A stretch of 42,544 nt of DNA, taken from NCBI RefSeq assembly GCF_003515775.1, contig NZ_QWEI01000009.1:105381-147924 (forward strand), written 5' to 3'. Within the stretch, counting starts at the first letter, position 1. Every line of letters starts with the position of its first letter. Below are positions 1-9,418 of this stretch, piece after piece. A program made the translations under genes and the position numbers. Under the pieces are notes generated by a model. That model saw nothing but the letters and a program-made list of their open reading frames with translations. It made no database searches and was not told where the DNA came from. The DNA is from Ureibacillus yapensis (GTDB lineage Bacteria; Bacillota; Bacilli; Bacillales_A; Planococcaceae).

Positions 1-112
1 AATAATTTTCGTCACCTAGCACCTCTAAACTATGTTGGAGTTCGTTAGTGATTTGCTGTATTCCTTCTGACATTTGCTGTTTCATTGGTGAAAAATCGCA
101 ATTAGCGTCCAT
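1..112 (-). CDS. Unknown protein, N-terminal 37 residues only
   Basis: An open frame starts at an ATG at 110-112 and runs off the left edge of the window. A good ribosome binding site (GGGAG) sits about nine bases upstream of the ATG. The visible residues begin MDANCDFSPMKQQ and then look helical and rich in Gln and Glu. I do not recognise the family, and too little is present to assign a function. The start is supported by the binding site and by uninterrupted reading to the edge. Confidence 0.55.
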   Translation of the reverse strand, partial: MDANCDFSPMKQQMSEGIQQITNELQHSLEVLGDENY

Positions 113-280
113 ATGTCAATAACTCCCTTCAATTTTAGAAAATTTAATACTAATGGATATGGCAGTAATTAAATAATAGTTTTCACCTTACTGGGAACAA
201 ATATGTAAGAATTTTAATGGAATGTCCATTCAGGAGTCTGCTTTACAAGCCAAATAGTTATTCAAGAATATGGCCATTAT

Positions 281-320
281 CATGAAGAAAGACGCATATT
301 TTAGTTCCGAAAAGCGCCCT
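281..320. repeat. Dispersed hairpin repeat, copy with ATGAAGAAAGA arm
   Basis: The left arm ATGAAGAAAGACGCAT is shared nearly exactly with 35551-35565 and in part with 33989-34000. The right arm ends in AAGCGCCC, as in other copies in this window. The arms pair weakly. It lies in non-coding DNA. Confidence 0.5.
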
Positions 321-435
321 TTAATTTAATAAAGAAACCGAATGACTAAACACTAAATTACTCAGCTCTGAATGTTGTTTAGAAGTGTAATGTGATAATT
401 CACTAGTCTTATTTAGTTGCACATCTAATGCTTAC

Positions 436-470
436 AAAAAAAAAGACCCCAATCATCCAATGTTGGGGCC
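436..470 (-). terminator. Terminator of the SDR gene
   Basis: On the minus strand, GGCCCCAA pairs with TTGGGGTC (one G-U pair) and is followed by a run of nine T. It lies 15 bases past the SDR stop codon. Confidence 0.85.
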
Positions 471-485
471 TATAACTTTATTTAA

Positions 486-1229
486 TTACAAATCTGAAAT
501 CATACCGCCATCGACAACGAATTGTGCTCCAGTTGAATAACTAGAATCGTCAGAAGCAAGGTATACAACTAAATTGGATACTTCTTCTACTTCCGCTCTT
601 CTTCTTAGTGGAATATCTTGTTCAAGCTGTCTAAGATATTCTTCAACATCCGGTTGGTCCGCCATAGGTGTTTTGATAATTCCAGGATGTACAGAGTTTA
701 CACGGATGTTATATTGCCCAAGCTCAGCTGCCGCACCTTTAGTCATACCAGTTACCGCATGTTTTGAAGCACTATAAGCAATAGCCGTTGGGGCACTTAC
801 CAAACCATCTACGGATGAAATGTTAACGATCGAACCTACGCCAGCTTTTTTCATAGACGGAAGTACTTTTTGCATTCCTAAGAATACGCCAAGCTCGTCT
901 ACTTTGAATGTTAATTCGAAGTCTTTCACAGTTAATTCTTCTAAAGTTTTGAAGATGCCAATCCCTGCATTGTTTACTAACACATTGATTGAACCAAATG
1001 CTTCTTCTGTTTTTGCTACAACTTCTACCCAGTTCTCTTCACTGGCAACATCCAATTTAAGAGCAATTGCGTTTTCTCCTAATTCATCGGCTAGTTTTTG
1101 GGCACCTTCCAAGTTAAGATCAGTAATCGCTACTTTTGCGCCTTCTTCCACGAATTTACGAGCATGCATAGCACCCATACCTTGTGCTGCCCCTGTAATG
1201 ATTGCTACTTTTCCATCTAATTTTCCCAT
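486..1229 (-). CDS. SDR family NAD(P)-dependent oxidoreductase
   Basis: A 247-residue classical short-chain dehydrogenase/reductase, the usual length for the family. The Rossmann cofactor motif TGAAQGMG is at residues 12-19, NNAG at 86-89, and the catalytic Ser139, Tyr152 and Lys156 lie in the SS...YSASK segment. It resembles 3-alpha/20-beta-hydroxysteroid and glucose dehydrogenase-like members, but the substrate cannot be read from sequence. One oddity: the stretch that normally reads N-L-T-G-V-F reads D-E-L-G-V-F here, so the fourth tetrad residue (Asn) appears to be Asp111. The start follows a clear AAGGAGAG site. The gene has its own terminator and looks monocistronic. Confidence 0.9.
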   Translation of the reverse strand: MGKLDGKVAIITGAAQGMGAMHARKFVEEGAKVAITDLNLEGAQKLADELGENAIALKLDVASEENWVEVVAKTEEAFGSINVLVNNAGIGIFKTLEELTVKDFELTFKVDELGVFLGMQKVLPSMKKAGVGSIVNISSVDGLVSAPTAIAYSASKHAVTGMTKGAAAELGQYNIRVNSVHPGIIKTPMADQPDVEEYLRQLEQDIPLRRRAEVEEVSNLVVYLASDDSSYSTGAQFVVDGGMISDL

Positions 1230-1528
1230 TACGAATCTCTCCTTAAATTAAGATAACAACCTCATGTACTATTTCTAATATTGCTTTTAGTGAACAAGTT
1301 AATTTTAAATCTTTTTTAATTTATCTTCAATTAAAGAGTCTTGATTTAAAGATAAATTTATTTATTACAAAAATATATCTTTCCTCTTTAATTTATCCAT
1401 CCTCAAAGCTATAATCCCCAAAATTTACGAGATATTTTCTTTTCTTATTAAACTAATCCCCCAATGGTTTAAGGGAAAACCTTTACAAGATTTACTTTGT
1501 TTAAGAATGGGTATTTCATGGCCCGATT

Positions 1529-3811
1529 TTAAGCGAGATCTTTTCCAGCTCCATCCTTTAACCATTTTGCTGTGACTGTCTCTGCGTTTAGCATTTCTTC
1601 CGGTGTGCCTTCGAATATAATCTGCCCACCGTCTTGTTTTCCTCCTCTCGGACCCATTTCTATTATCCAGTCGCTCGCCGCTATAAAGTCTAAATTGTGT
1701 TCGATTACTATGACTGAGTTGCCTCTGTTCACAAGCTTTTGAAATACATCCAAAAGTTTTTCAACATCTTCTGCGTGTAATCCTAAGGATGGTTCGTCCA
1801 ACAGGTAGATTTGACCTTCCTTTTGTAATTGGCTCGCGAGTTTTAGGCGTTGGGTTTCTCCTCCGCTTAAAGAACTTGTCGTCTGTTCTAAGGTCAAGTA
1901 CCCTAATCCTACGTTCTTCAGCATCTTCACTCTGTTTAGGATTTTTTGCTGTGTAAAATAATCGGCAGCTTCATCTATTGTTAATTGCAATATCTCAATT
2001 ATATTTTTATCCTGATATCGATAGGACAGTGCTTCGTCTGAGTATCTCGTACCACCGCACGCCTCACATGGAATTGTCACTGGATCTGCAAATGCTACCT
2101 CAGGTGTAAGAACTCCTTTTCCCTTACAGACAGGACATGCCCCTAAGGAGTTGAAACTGAACAATCCTGCCGGTTGCCCTGTTGCCTTTGCAAATGCTGC
2201 GCGAATGTCATCCATTATTCCCATATATGTAGCCATGGTGGAACGGCTGGAAATACCGATACCACCTTGTCCAACTGTTATGGATTCTGGATATCTTTCC
2301 TTGAATGCTTCCAATATTAAGGAGCTTTTGCCTGAACCAGATACCCCGCAGACAGAGACTAAGACTTCTTTAGGAATATCTACATTCACATCTTTCAAAT
2401 TGTTGTTCTTTGCTTCTCTTATTGTAAAATAACCTTTACTCTCTCTTATGCTTTTGTTTATTTTTAGTTTGTGCTTTAAGGCGTTTGCAGTTGGAGAGTT
2501 TTTTAATCCTTCTAATTGTCCTTGGTAGACAACTTTTCCTCCATTCACCCCTGCACCCGGACCCATCTCTATTATTTCATCAGCAGCTTTTATTATAGAT
2601 AGATTGTGTTCGATTACGATTACGGTATTATGATGCTCTTTTATCCTTTTTAGCATTCCAATTAACATATTCACTTCTTCCGGATGGAGCCCCGCACTTG
2701 GTTCATCGAAAATATAGGTAATATTATTTAAACTGCTCCCTAAATGACGGGCAATTTTTACGCGTTGAGCTTCACCTCCGGATAGGGTGCCCATTTTTCT
2801 TGTCAGACTCAAATACCCTAATCCCATGTCGACCAATTGTTTTATATACGGGATTGCTTGTTTGGCTATCGATTCTCCCATAGGATCTTTTATTTTCTTT
2901 AGTTCTTCAAGTATTTCCGGAAGCTCTAATCGATCGTATTCTGCGATATTCAAGCCATTGATTCTGCATTTTAATACCTCCGGGTTTAAGCCTGAACCTT
3001 GGCATGTTGGACATAATGAATGTGTTGACACCGCTAATACATCATCTTGGGATACTTGTTTTAGCTTTGAGATATCCCTATTTATATAGACACGTGTAAA
3101 TCTGGGCAATAACCCATCCCACTCTGCATTGTGCGGTCCATTTTTTGTGTGAAACGGTGCATAAGCTCTTTCACCTTCCCGGGGACCATATAACAGCAGG
3201 TGGAGGTCTTCTTCCGGGTAGTCTTTTAAGGGTTTATCCGGATCAAATAATCCGCAGGTCATCATCCAATTACCTTGCCAACCTGAAGGAGATAAAGGCT
3301 TGAATTTAACAGCATATTCCCGGAGCGACTTATCGAAATCAACCAACTTATTTACATCTGGTGCAATCACTTCCCCAAATCCACCACATTCCGGACATCT
3401 ACCAAAGGAACTTTGACTCGAAAAATCGTTAGCAGAACCTATCGATGGTTGTCCTATTCTCGAGAACAAAAGTCTAATTAGTGGATCTATATCCATATAG
3501 GTGCCTACAGTTGAACGGGAATTGCCTCCTATAGGTCTTTGCTCTACAACTATCACCGGACTTAAGTTTTGCATAAGATCGGCATAAGGCCTTTCGTACC
3601 TTGGCATTTGATTTCGGACATAGAGAGGATAGTTCAAAGTCATTTGTCTTCTGCTTTCTGTTGCTAACGTATCAAAAACAACGGAGCTTTTACCTGATCC
3701 TGAAAGTCCAGTAAATACAATAATCTTTTCTTTAGGTATGTTTAAATCTATACTTTTTAGATTATTTTCCTTAAGCCCTCTTAAGATTATTTCATCTTTT
3801 CTTTCCGACAT
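1529..3811 (-). CDS. UvrA-like tandem ABC ATPase (short UvrA paralogue)
   Basis: About 760 residues with two ABC ATPase halves: Walker A GLSGSGKS near residue 35 and GVSGSGKS in the second half, with signatures LSGGEAQR and LSGGETQR. Cysteine pairs of the UvrA zinc modules are visible (CPECGG, CPTCQG, CPVCKG, CEACGG). Housekeeping UvrA is about 940-950 residues, so roughly 190 are missing, most plausibly including the UvrB-binding region (inference). Such short paralogues are linked to drug tolerance or accessory DNA repair; no function is shown here. I place the start at ATG 3811, seven bases after AAAGGA, rather than at the ATG seven codons upstream. No uvrB is nearby. Confidence 0.88.
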   Translation of the reverse strand: MSERKDEIILRGLKENNLKSIDLNIPKEKIIVFTGLSGSGKSSVVFDTLATESRRQMTLNYPLYVRNQMPRYERPYADLMQNLSPVIVVEQRPIGGNSRSTVGTYMDIDPLIRLLFSRIGQPSIGSANDFSSQSSFGRCPECGGFGEVIAPDVNKLVDFDKSLREYAVKFKPLSPSGWQGNWMMTCGLFDPDKPLKDYPEEDLHLLLYGPREGERAYAPFHTKNGPHNAEWDGLLPRFTRVYINRDISKLKQVSQDDVLAVSTHSLCPTCQGSGLNPEVLKCRINGLNIAEYDRLELPEILEELKKIKDPMGESIAKQAIPYIKQLVDMGLGYLSLTRKMGTLSGGEAQRVKIARHLGSSLNNITYIFDEPSAGLHPEEVNMLIGMLKRIKEHHNTVIVIEHNLSIIKAADEIIEMGPGAGVNGGKVVYQGQLEGLKNSPTANALKHKLKINKSIRESKGYFTIREAKNNNLKDVNVDIPKEVLVSVCGVSGSGKSSLILEAFKERYPESITVGQGGIGISSRSTMATYMGIMDDIRAAFAKATGQPAGLFSFNSLGACPVCKGKGVLTPEVAFADPVTIPCEACGGTRYSDEALSYRYQDKNIIEILQLTIDEAADYFTQQKILNRVKMLKNVGLGYLTLEQTTSSLSGGETQRLKLASQLQKEGQIYLLDEPSLGLHAEDVEKLLDVFQKLVNRGNSVIVIEHNLDFIAASDWIIEMGPRGGKQDGGQIIFEGTPEEMLNAETVTAKWLKDGAGKDLA

Positions 3812-3950
3812 TATACTATCCTTTCTGTGCATTAAAGTATTTTTGTCAATCTTTCGTTATACCCTATTATCTGATAAAATCACATGAAAGTTCTGCTTGT
3901 CCACCAGGGAGGTCGCCATATCGTTCCTCATTAACATTTTTGATGAGAAA

Positions 3951-3992
3951 ACAAGCAAAAAGAGATAACCACCATAAATGATTGTCATCTCT
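3951..3992 (-). terminator. Terminator of the M20 deacylase gene
   Basis: On the minus strand, AGAGATGAC and GTTATCTCT form a nine-base stem with one mismatch, followed by TTTTTG. It lies about 15 bases past the deacylase stop codon. Confidence 0.7.
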
Positions 3993-4006
3993 ATATTTTT
4001 AAACTG

Positions 4007-5155
4007 TTATTTCGCTAATCCTAAAATCAATTCTTTATAGATATCGAAGAATGCAAAGTAGTAATCTTTATAGACATATTCATCCGTTTTGTGCGCCATT
4101 TTCGTTTCGCCAGGACCAAACATCATGAATGGGAAGTTTTCATCTTTCCCTCTCAATAAGTTTGAAGCATCCGTCACCCCCGGCGAACCTTTAACGGAAA
4201 TTTCCAAATCCAAATGCTTTTTGCCGAGTTCTTTAGCAAGGCGAATCATTTCAGATTGGCCTGAAGTGAAAACACTTGGCAATGACATGGTCACTTCAAC
4301 ATGAATATTCGCACCTTCTTTATTGTAATTGTCAGCTGCTGTGTTGAATAAGTGGATCACCTCATTGTTATCGAACTCTGGAATCGTCCGTACGTTTATT
4401 TCAGCTACAGCTTTTTCCGGAACCGAGTTCACTTGGTTCCCTGCATTAAAAATGGTTGTACTCATCACCAATTGATCCAGAACCTCATTTTTGCGATCAT
4501 CACCATTCAATGTTCCGTCTAATTCCAATAGATATTTCATCAGTGGAATAATGGCGTTATACCCTTGGTCAGGCATAGAGCTGTGTGCTGCTTCACCAAT
4601 GGAGGTTACACGCAAGTTAAGCGATCCTTTGTGGGAGTAAATAATCGTATCATGGGATGGTTCAGCCACCCATAGATAATCGACATCCTCCATATAGCCT
4701 TCTTCATATAATTTTTTGGAACCAGCGCCGCCGACTTCCTCGCCAGTCGTTGCCATAAAACGGACAGTACCCTTTTTCAGTTCATTATTTTCCTTGAGTT
4801 CAATCATCACTAAAGCAAGGTTCACCAATCCAGCTTTCATGTCATTTGTTCCGCGTCCGTATAATTTCCCTTCACTTTCTGTCAATGTGAAGGGATCTGA
4901 AGTCCACTCGCTTTCATCACCTGGAGAAACGACATCCATATGACCGGAAACGCCAATAACTGGACTCCCGCTTCCGATTTCAGCCACTAAGTTTACACGA
5001 GTGTCTGTAACTGGAACAATTTTAGATTCAATGCCGTATTCAGCAAATAAATCTTTCAAGTAATTTGCCACTTCGATTTCGTTTTCATTAATCGATTTTA
5101 TCGCAATCATGTCAGATAAAATCTTTATCTTTTCTTCTTCTGTAAAACGTTTCAC
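4007..5155 (-). CDS. M20 family ArgE/DapE-type deacylase
   Basis: A 382-residue metallopeptidase-fold amidohydrolase related to acetylornithine deacetylase and succinyl-diaminopimelate desuccinylase. Visible metal and catalytic elements are GHMDVV (His72, Asp74), GRGTNDMK (Asp105), TGEE (Glu139, Glu140), AEPS (Glu165) and a C-terminal MAHKTDEY. The central lid/dimerisation domain carries AAHSSMP. The exact acyl-amino acid substrate is unknown; there are no lysine or arginine biosynthesis genes around it, so a role as a peptidase or deacylase of scavenged compounds is as likely as biosynthesis. I choose the GTG start at 5155, seven bases after GGAGGG; the ATG at 5170 overlaps that site. It is divergent from the exporter at 5345. 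Confidence 0.88.
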   Translation of the reverse strand: MKRFTEEEKIKILSDMIAIKSINENEIEVANYLKDLFAEYGIESKIVPVTDTRVNLVAEIGSGSPVIGVSGHMDVVSPGDESEWTSDPFTLTESEGKLYGRGTNDMKAGLVNLALVMIELKENNELKKGTVRFMATTGEEVGGAGSKKLYEEGYMEDVDYLWVAEPSHDTIIYSHKGSLNLRVTSIGEAAHSSMPDQGYNAIIPLMKYLLELDGTLNGDDRKNEVLDQLVMSTTIFNAGNQVNSVPEKAVAEINVRTIPEFDNNEVIHLFNTAADNYNKEGANIHVEVTMSLPSVFTSGQSEMIRLAKELGKKHLDLEISVKGSPGVTDASNLLRGKDENFPFMMFGPGETKMAHKTDEYVYKDYYFAFFDIYKELILGLAK

Positions 5156-5344
5156 GATAAATCCCTCCAAAAGCTTCTCTGTTTATATCCTACATAGTTT
5201 TGTTTACCCTTATTATGGCCACTCCATAACATGGCGCCACTTTTCATAGGCCAAGAATCCTTTGCTTCCACCGCCCCGCATTTTTTCTGTTACAATGGGT
5301 CCATAACTATTAGTTAAAAAATAAGAAAGCACAGGATGGTATAT

Positions 5345-6307
5345 ATGGTTGGAATGGGCTATCGGACAATTAAGACTGCTATAGGAGCAGGGCTAGCAAT
5401 TTGGATTGCGAGTTTGCTCGACTTGGAATTCGCATCATTTGCGGCCATCATCGTCATTATGTGTATTGAAAAGACAAAGAAAAAGACATTGCATTCCATT
5501 CAGAAAAAGTTTTTCGCCTCTCTTTTCTCTTTAATTCTGGGTTCCATCTTTTTTGAGCTATTAGGATATAATCCAATTGTCTTAACGCTATTTATTTTAT
5601 TGTTTGTTCCAATCCTTGTTAAAGCACGTATTCAAGAAGGGTTGGTCACGAGCATAGTGATTGTTTTGCATATTTATACAGTAGAGGAAGCCAATCTGGA
5701 AAACTTATTGAATGAACTTTATATTATCTTCATCGGTATTGGAATTTCCCTACTTGTAAACAGCATTATGCCAAGCCATAAGGAAAAAATTGAAAAATAT
5801 AAAACACAAATTGAACATAAATTCAGCGTGATTCTCTACGAATTCTCAGCTTTTTTAAAGGATAGCAATCGGAAATGGGACAGAAAAGAATTAATGGAAG
5901 CAGAAGATTTGCTTAATCAAGCTAAAAGCATCACGATTCAAGAGGTAGAAAACCATCTGTTAAGAAAGGAAAATAAAGATTATTATTATCTCGAAATGCG
6001 GGAGGATCAATTGGAAATTCTAAAAAAAATGGCAACAATTGTCGGCATAATTTCTTCATCAGAGTTAGTGATCAAACAAAAAGGAATGCTTGCCAATATC
6101 TTTCTGAATATCAGCCAACACGTTGATTCAGGAGATACCACTATTGCTTTAAAGAAATTAGAAGAGTACGAAGAGTCCATACGTGAAACAGAATTGCCGA
6201 AGTCAAGAGAAGAATTTGAAGTCAGAGCAAATTTATTTTATTTAAATTTTGAAATCCGGAACTATTTAATCATCAAGAAAAATATTTTTAATAGAAGCAA
6301 ACTTTAG
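5345..6307 (+). CDS. Aromatic acid exporter-like membrane protein (FUSC/DUF939, YqjA type)
   Basis: About 320 residues. The N-terminal half has several hydrophobic segments and the conserved opening R-T-I-K-T-A-I-G-A-G-L-A typical of the Bacillus YqjA / aromatic acid exporter N-terminal family. The C-terminal half is soluble, charged and helical (from about residue 145), as expected for the cytosolic domain. The family is thought to export aromatic acids, but the cargo has not been shown for this type. The start is uncertain: ATG 5345 has an AGGATGG site five bases upstream, ATG 5354 gives the closest match to relatives, and ATG 5336 lies inside the site. A strong terminator follows. Confidence 0.8.
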   Translation: MVGMGYRTIKTAIGAGLAIWIASLLDLEFASFAAIIVIMCIEKTKKKTLHSIQKKFFASLFSLILGSIFFELLGYNPIVLTLFILLFVPILVKARIQEGLVTSIVIVLHIYTVEEANLENLLNELYIIFIGIGISLLVNSIMPSHKEKIEKYKTQIEHKFSVILYEFSAFLKDSNRKWDRKELMEAEDLLNQAKSITIQEVENHLLRKENKDYYYLEMREDQLEILKKMATIVGIISSSELVIKQKGMLANIFLNISQHVDSGDTTIALKKLEEYEESIRETELPKSREEFEVRANLFYLNFEIRNYLIIKKNIFNRSKL

Positions 6308-6340
6308 CTTCATTGGCTGGTCATGATTGGCGGCAATGAA

Positions 6341-6392
6341 CATAGGGGCGGCTTTTTTGGCTTTTTTGTCAAGAAAGCCGCCCCTATGATTT
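6341..6392 (+). terminator. Long hairpin terminator after the exporter gene
   Basis: A perfect 15-base stem (CATAGGGGCGGCTTT at 6341-6355 with its complement at 6374-6388) and an 18-base loop, followed by ATTTTCTC. The T tract is modest but the stem is very stable. Confidence 0.7.
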
Positions 6393-6475
6393 TCTCTTGG
6401 ATAAACCAAATGATGTTAATGAAACTAGAGATGCTTTAATGAAATGTCAGCAGCACCTTTCGGCAATGTAAAAGA

Positions 6476-6500
6476 GCATTATCCTTATTCAGGATAACGC
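6476..6500 (-). terminator. Hairpin past the CNNM-type gene
   Basis: TTATCCT and AGGATAA pair with a five-base loop, with outer GC pairs. Minus-strand reading gives TCTTTTA after the stem. The flanks (GAGCAT...ACGCCCC) resemble the dispersed GCGCCC hairpin family. Confidence 0.55.
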
Positions 6501-6509
6501 CCCTAACGT

Positions 6510-7832
6510 TTAATCTTCCTCTTCTTCCTCAACTTCTATCTTTGAAATTAATACTTTATCTACCCGGACACCGTCCATGTCCACCACTTCCAATTGCAAT
6601 TCCCCTAATTGAATGATATCCCTTAATTTCGGAATATCCCCTATGTGATCGGTAATAAAACCTCCCAATGTGTGGAAGTTTTTATTAGGGTTCATGATGA
6701 TGTTATCTTCCAAGTCGAAAAATCGGATGAATGCATCAATTGAAACAAGACCATCCGCTAACCATGAATTCTCATTTCGCTCTATAATTTGCGGATCTTC
6801 TTCATCATCTTTCTCCGGCATTTCACCAACAATATTTTCCATAATGTCATGAAGCGTGACAAATCCTTCAATTCCGCCATACTCATCAATAATGATGGCT
6901 TCATGCTGTCCATGTATCTTAAATGTTTCCAATGCCTGAAACACCTTCATCGCTTCAGGGAGGACGAGTGTTTCTTCGACATAATCAGCTAGCGCAAATT
7001 TCTCTCCTGCTACAATATTTGATAAGAGATTTTTTGCATGAATTATTCCTTTAAAGTTATCTAGACTGCCTTCCCCAACAGGAAATTTGGAGTAAGGGCT
7101 TTCCTTCATTATTTTCATATTTTCTTCAAATGAATTCTCAATATCAATCCACACAAGCTGGGTGCGGGTTGTCAAAATATCCCTAAGACGTTTATCTCCT
7201 AGATAAAAAATTTGTTCGACCATATTCTGCTCGATTTCTTCGACAACCCCACTGTAAACACCTTGTGCAATCAATTGGGAAATTTCTTCTTCGGTTACAT
7301 CCGGTTCTTTTGTTGGCTTTATCCCCATTATTTTCAATACAAATTCAGTAGAGATGCTTAAAAAAGATATGATGGGACGTCCAATTTTTGAGAAATAAAA
7401 CATCGGTTTCGCTACTGCACAAGCCACTTTTTCCGGATCTCCCATCCCTATCCGTTTCGGCACTAACTCCCCGATAATTAAAGATAAATAAGTAGAAAGT
7501 CCAACCACTATGATAAAACTTAGCTGATAGCTGATAGGAGCAAGAACTTCGACCCGTTCAACATAAACAGCAAGTTCACTGGCTATTGTTGCTCCTCCAA
7601 ATGCGCCTGTAAATACCCCGATTAATGTGATGCCAATTTGGATTGTTGATAATAATTGGTTCGGGTCCTCTGCTAATTTTAATGCATATGCAGCACTGGC
7701 ATTTCCTTCATCCCGCATTTTCTCTAGTCTGTTCTTTTTAGATGTCACAATCGCAATTTCCGTCATCGCAAAAATGCCATTTGCTACAATGAGTATTAAC
7801 ACAATTACAACTGAAATCCATATACTGCCCAA
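6510..7832 (-). CDS. CNNM/HlyC-type membrane protein with CBS pair
   Basis: A 440-residue protein with the layout of the CNNM / hemolysin C family: an N-terminal DUF21 membrane domain with about four hydrophobic segments (residues 1-165), a CBS pair in the middle (includes the segment with SKFPVGEG and the one with DEYGGIEGFVTLHDI), and a C-terminal CorC_HlyC domain ending in a very acidic tail of Glu and Asp. Members are implicated in magnesium or other divalent ion transport; older hemolysin labels are historical. The start is TTG at 7832, seven bases after GGTGA. It appears to be a single-gene unit. Confidence 0.88.
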   Translation of the reverse strand: MGSIWISVVIVLILIVANGIFAMTEIAIVTSKKNRLEKMRDEGNASAAYALKLAEDPNQLLSTIQIGITLIGVFTGAFGGATIASELAVYVERVEVLAPISYQLSFIIVVGLSTYLSLIIGELVPKRIGMGDPEKVACAVAKPMFYFSKIGRPIISFLSISTEFVLKIMGIKPTKEPDVTEEEISQLIAQGVYSGVVEEIEQNMVEQIFYLGDKRLRDILTTRTQLVWIDIENSFEENMKIMKESPYSKFPVGEGSLDNFKGIIHAKNLLSNIVAGEKFALADYVEETLVLPEAMKVFQALETFKIHGQHEAIIIDEYGGIEGFVTLHDIMENIVGEMPEKDDEEDPQIIERNENSWLADGLVSIDAFIRFFDLEDNIIMNPNKNFHTLGGFITDHIGDIPKLRDIIQLGELQLEVVDMDGVRVDKVLISKIEVEEEEED

Positions 7833-8134
7833 GAATTATTCACCGTTCCTTTATTTAAATAGGTACATAATGCATTAAATTTAAAACTATAAATTATATC
7901 ATACAAATTTATTCCCTCTTTATACACTCACCCAAACTGCCTGATTATCTGCAAACTTTATCCAGTCTCTTCTAATCTGCAGATATCCTATAGATGGACC
8001 TATGAAAATAAGCGCTTTTCTTTTTTACAGAAAAGCGCCCGGATTCTTTTGATTCATTTAAGGACACTATATTTTTATTTTCTGAAGGAAATAATCTTTA
8101 AGTGATCGCCACAACTTATGTCTCCACTTCTTCT
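7833..8134. other. Intergenic region, about 300 bases
   Basis: Between two minus-strand genes. It holds the hairpin at 8012-8038 that ends the aldo/keto reductase transcript. No small gene with a binding site was seen. Confidence 0.5.
8012..8038 (-). terminator. Terminator past the aldo/keto reductase
   Basis: GCGCTTTTC and GAAAAGCGC form a perfect nine-base stem with a nine-base loop. On the minus strand TTATTTTC follows. The right flank GCGCCCGGATT links it to the dispersed GCGCCCGATT hairpin family. Confidence 0.65.
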
Positions 8135-9214
8135 TTATATATCTTGGTTTTTGCTGTTCATCAACTTATTGTATTGTTCCAAATATACTTTCTCAGCGTC
8201 TGAAGCTCGATCAAATGAATTCATCGCGCGATGCCATAATGGATAGATGGGTTCAGGTGCGGTTAAGTCAGTAATTTGCGAAATATCATCGTCCGTTAAC
8301 TTTAAATTATAGGATGCAATGTTTTCATGCAGTTGTTCTTTATTTCTTGCAGCTATGACGATTGAGTCTACATTTGGTTGATCGCGCAGCCATGCAAGAA
8401 CGACTTGTGGAACTGTCGCTTTATGTTTGGAAGCCACCTCTTGCAATAAATCAACTAGGTCATAAAATAATTCCAGATTTTTAATATATGGTTCGGGCCA
8501 ATCATTGCCTTGTCTTGTCCCGGGTTCCGCTTTCTTGTTTCTTGTAATTTTACCTGTGAGAAGCCCCTCACCCAGCGGGGACCAAATACTATTGGCAATG
8601 CCCAGTTCTTTACCTGCCGGCAAAAGTTCGTACTCGGCTTCACGTGATTCAGGTGTGTAATAGATTTGCTGCGCGATTGGCGGCATCAGTTTATTTTCCA
8701 CTGCCAGCGTATGTGTCTTTGCGAGTGCCCAACCGCTGTAATTGGATACTCCCCAATAGCGGATTTTCCCTTTTTTAATTAGGTCGTTCATCACTTGGAC
8801 AGTTTCGTATACCGGTACTTGCCCGTCCCAACAGTGTACATAGTACAAATCGATATAGTCAGTACCGAGCCTTTTCAATGTAGCGTCTATTGACGATTCA
8901 ATATTGATTCTTGTCGCTCCGACATCGTTCGGATTATCTGTGAGTTGGAATCCTGTTTTACTGCTGATGACCATATCATGGCGCTTGCCTCTTATCGCTT
9001 TGCCCAGAACAATCTCCGCATCGCCTTTTGCATATAAATTTGCTGTATCAAATTGGTTGATGCCTTGATCCAGTGCATAATCAACCATATAATTTGCCGT
9101 TTCCTGATCCATGTCACCCGCTTTTTCAAAGCCGTTAGTGCCACTGAACGGGATTGTGCCTAAAGCATATTTAGAAACATTCAGACCTGAATTGCCAAAT
9201 AGATTGTAATCCAT
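8135..9214 (-). CDS. Aldo/keto reductase
   Basis: A 359-residue TIM-barrel NADPH-dependent oxidoreductase. The catalytic tetrad of the superfamily is visible: Asp and Tyr in FDTANLYAKGDAE, Lys in ISSKTGF and His in YYVHCWDG. The C-terminal segment VIAARNKEQL fits the cofactor phosphate-binding region. It resembles the voltage-channel beta-subunit-like group; substrate unknown. The start is ATG 9214: AGGAGG at 9222-9227 is seven bases away, while longer versions would place that site inside the gene. It is monocistronic, with a hairpin about 100 bases past the stop codon. Confidence 0.9.
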   Translation of the reverse strand: MDYNLFGNSGLNVSKYALGTIPFSGTNGFEKAGDMDQETANYMVDYALDQGINQFDTANLYAKGDAEIVLGKAIRGKRHDMVISSKTGFQLTDNPNDVGATRINIESSIDATLKRLGTDYIDLYYVHCWDGQVPVYETVQVMNDLIKKGKIRYWGVSNYSGWALAKTHTLAVENKLMPPIAQQIYYTPESREAEYELLPAGKELGIANSIWSPLGEGLLTGKITRNKKAEPGTRQGNDWPEPYIKNLELFYDLVDLLQEVASKHKATVPQVVLAWLRDQPNVDSIVIAARNKEQLHENIASYNLKLTDDDISQITDLTAPEPIYPLWHRAMNSFDRASDAEKVYLEQYNKLMNSKNQDI

Positions 9215-9378
9215 CATCATTCCTCCTATGGCTTGTTTTCCCATGCACTTCATAAGTGAAACATGAACGCTGCGAAAGAATCTTAGCCTTGTTTGAAGAA
9301 AGACATTCTAGAATTTAATACCCTAAAACATCACTATCGCTATCTTGAATTTTGAGGGTGTTCAAGCACAATAAAAGT

Positions 9379-9416
9379 AAAAAGTGCGTTAAACCTTATT
9401 GGATCAACACACTTTT
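9379..9416 (-). terminator. Terminator of the MFS gene
   Basis: On the minus strand, AAAAGTG-T-GTT pairs with AAC-G-CACTTTTT across a loop of about 15 bases, and the 3' arm runs into a T tract. It overlaps the region immediately past the MFS stop codon. Confidence 0.7.
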
Positions 9417-9418
9417 CA

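Larger units (their letters stand above)
113..485. other. Intergenic region with one hairpin repeat and a terminator
   Basis: No convincing gene in this AT-rich stretch. It holds a copy of the dispersed ATGAAGAAAGA...GCGCCC repeat (281-320) and the terminator of the SDR gene (about 436-470). Confidence 0.6.

Noticed and set aside
820..1251. 143-codon plus-strand frame antisense to the SDR gene
   Set aside because: It is a shadow of the well-supported SDR gene and has no ribosome binding site.
3880..3956. Two overlapping coding-like frames and a GCTTGT/ACAAGC pair upstream of the UvrA-like gene
   Set aside because: Short, competing frames without clear starts; the paired ends are too far apart to call a hairpin. 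Could be gene debris.
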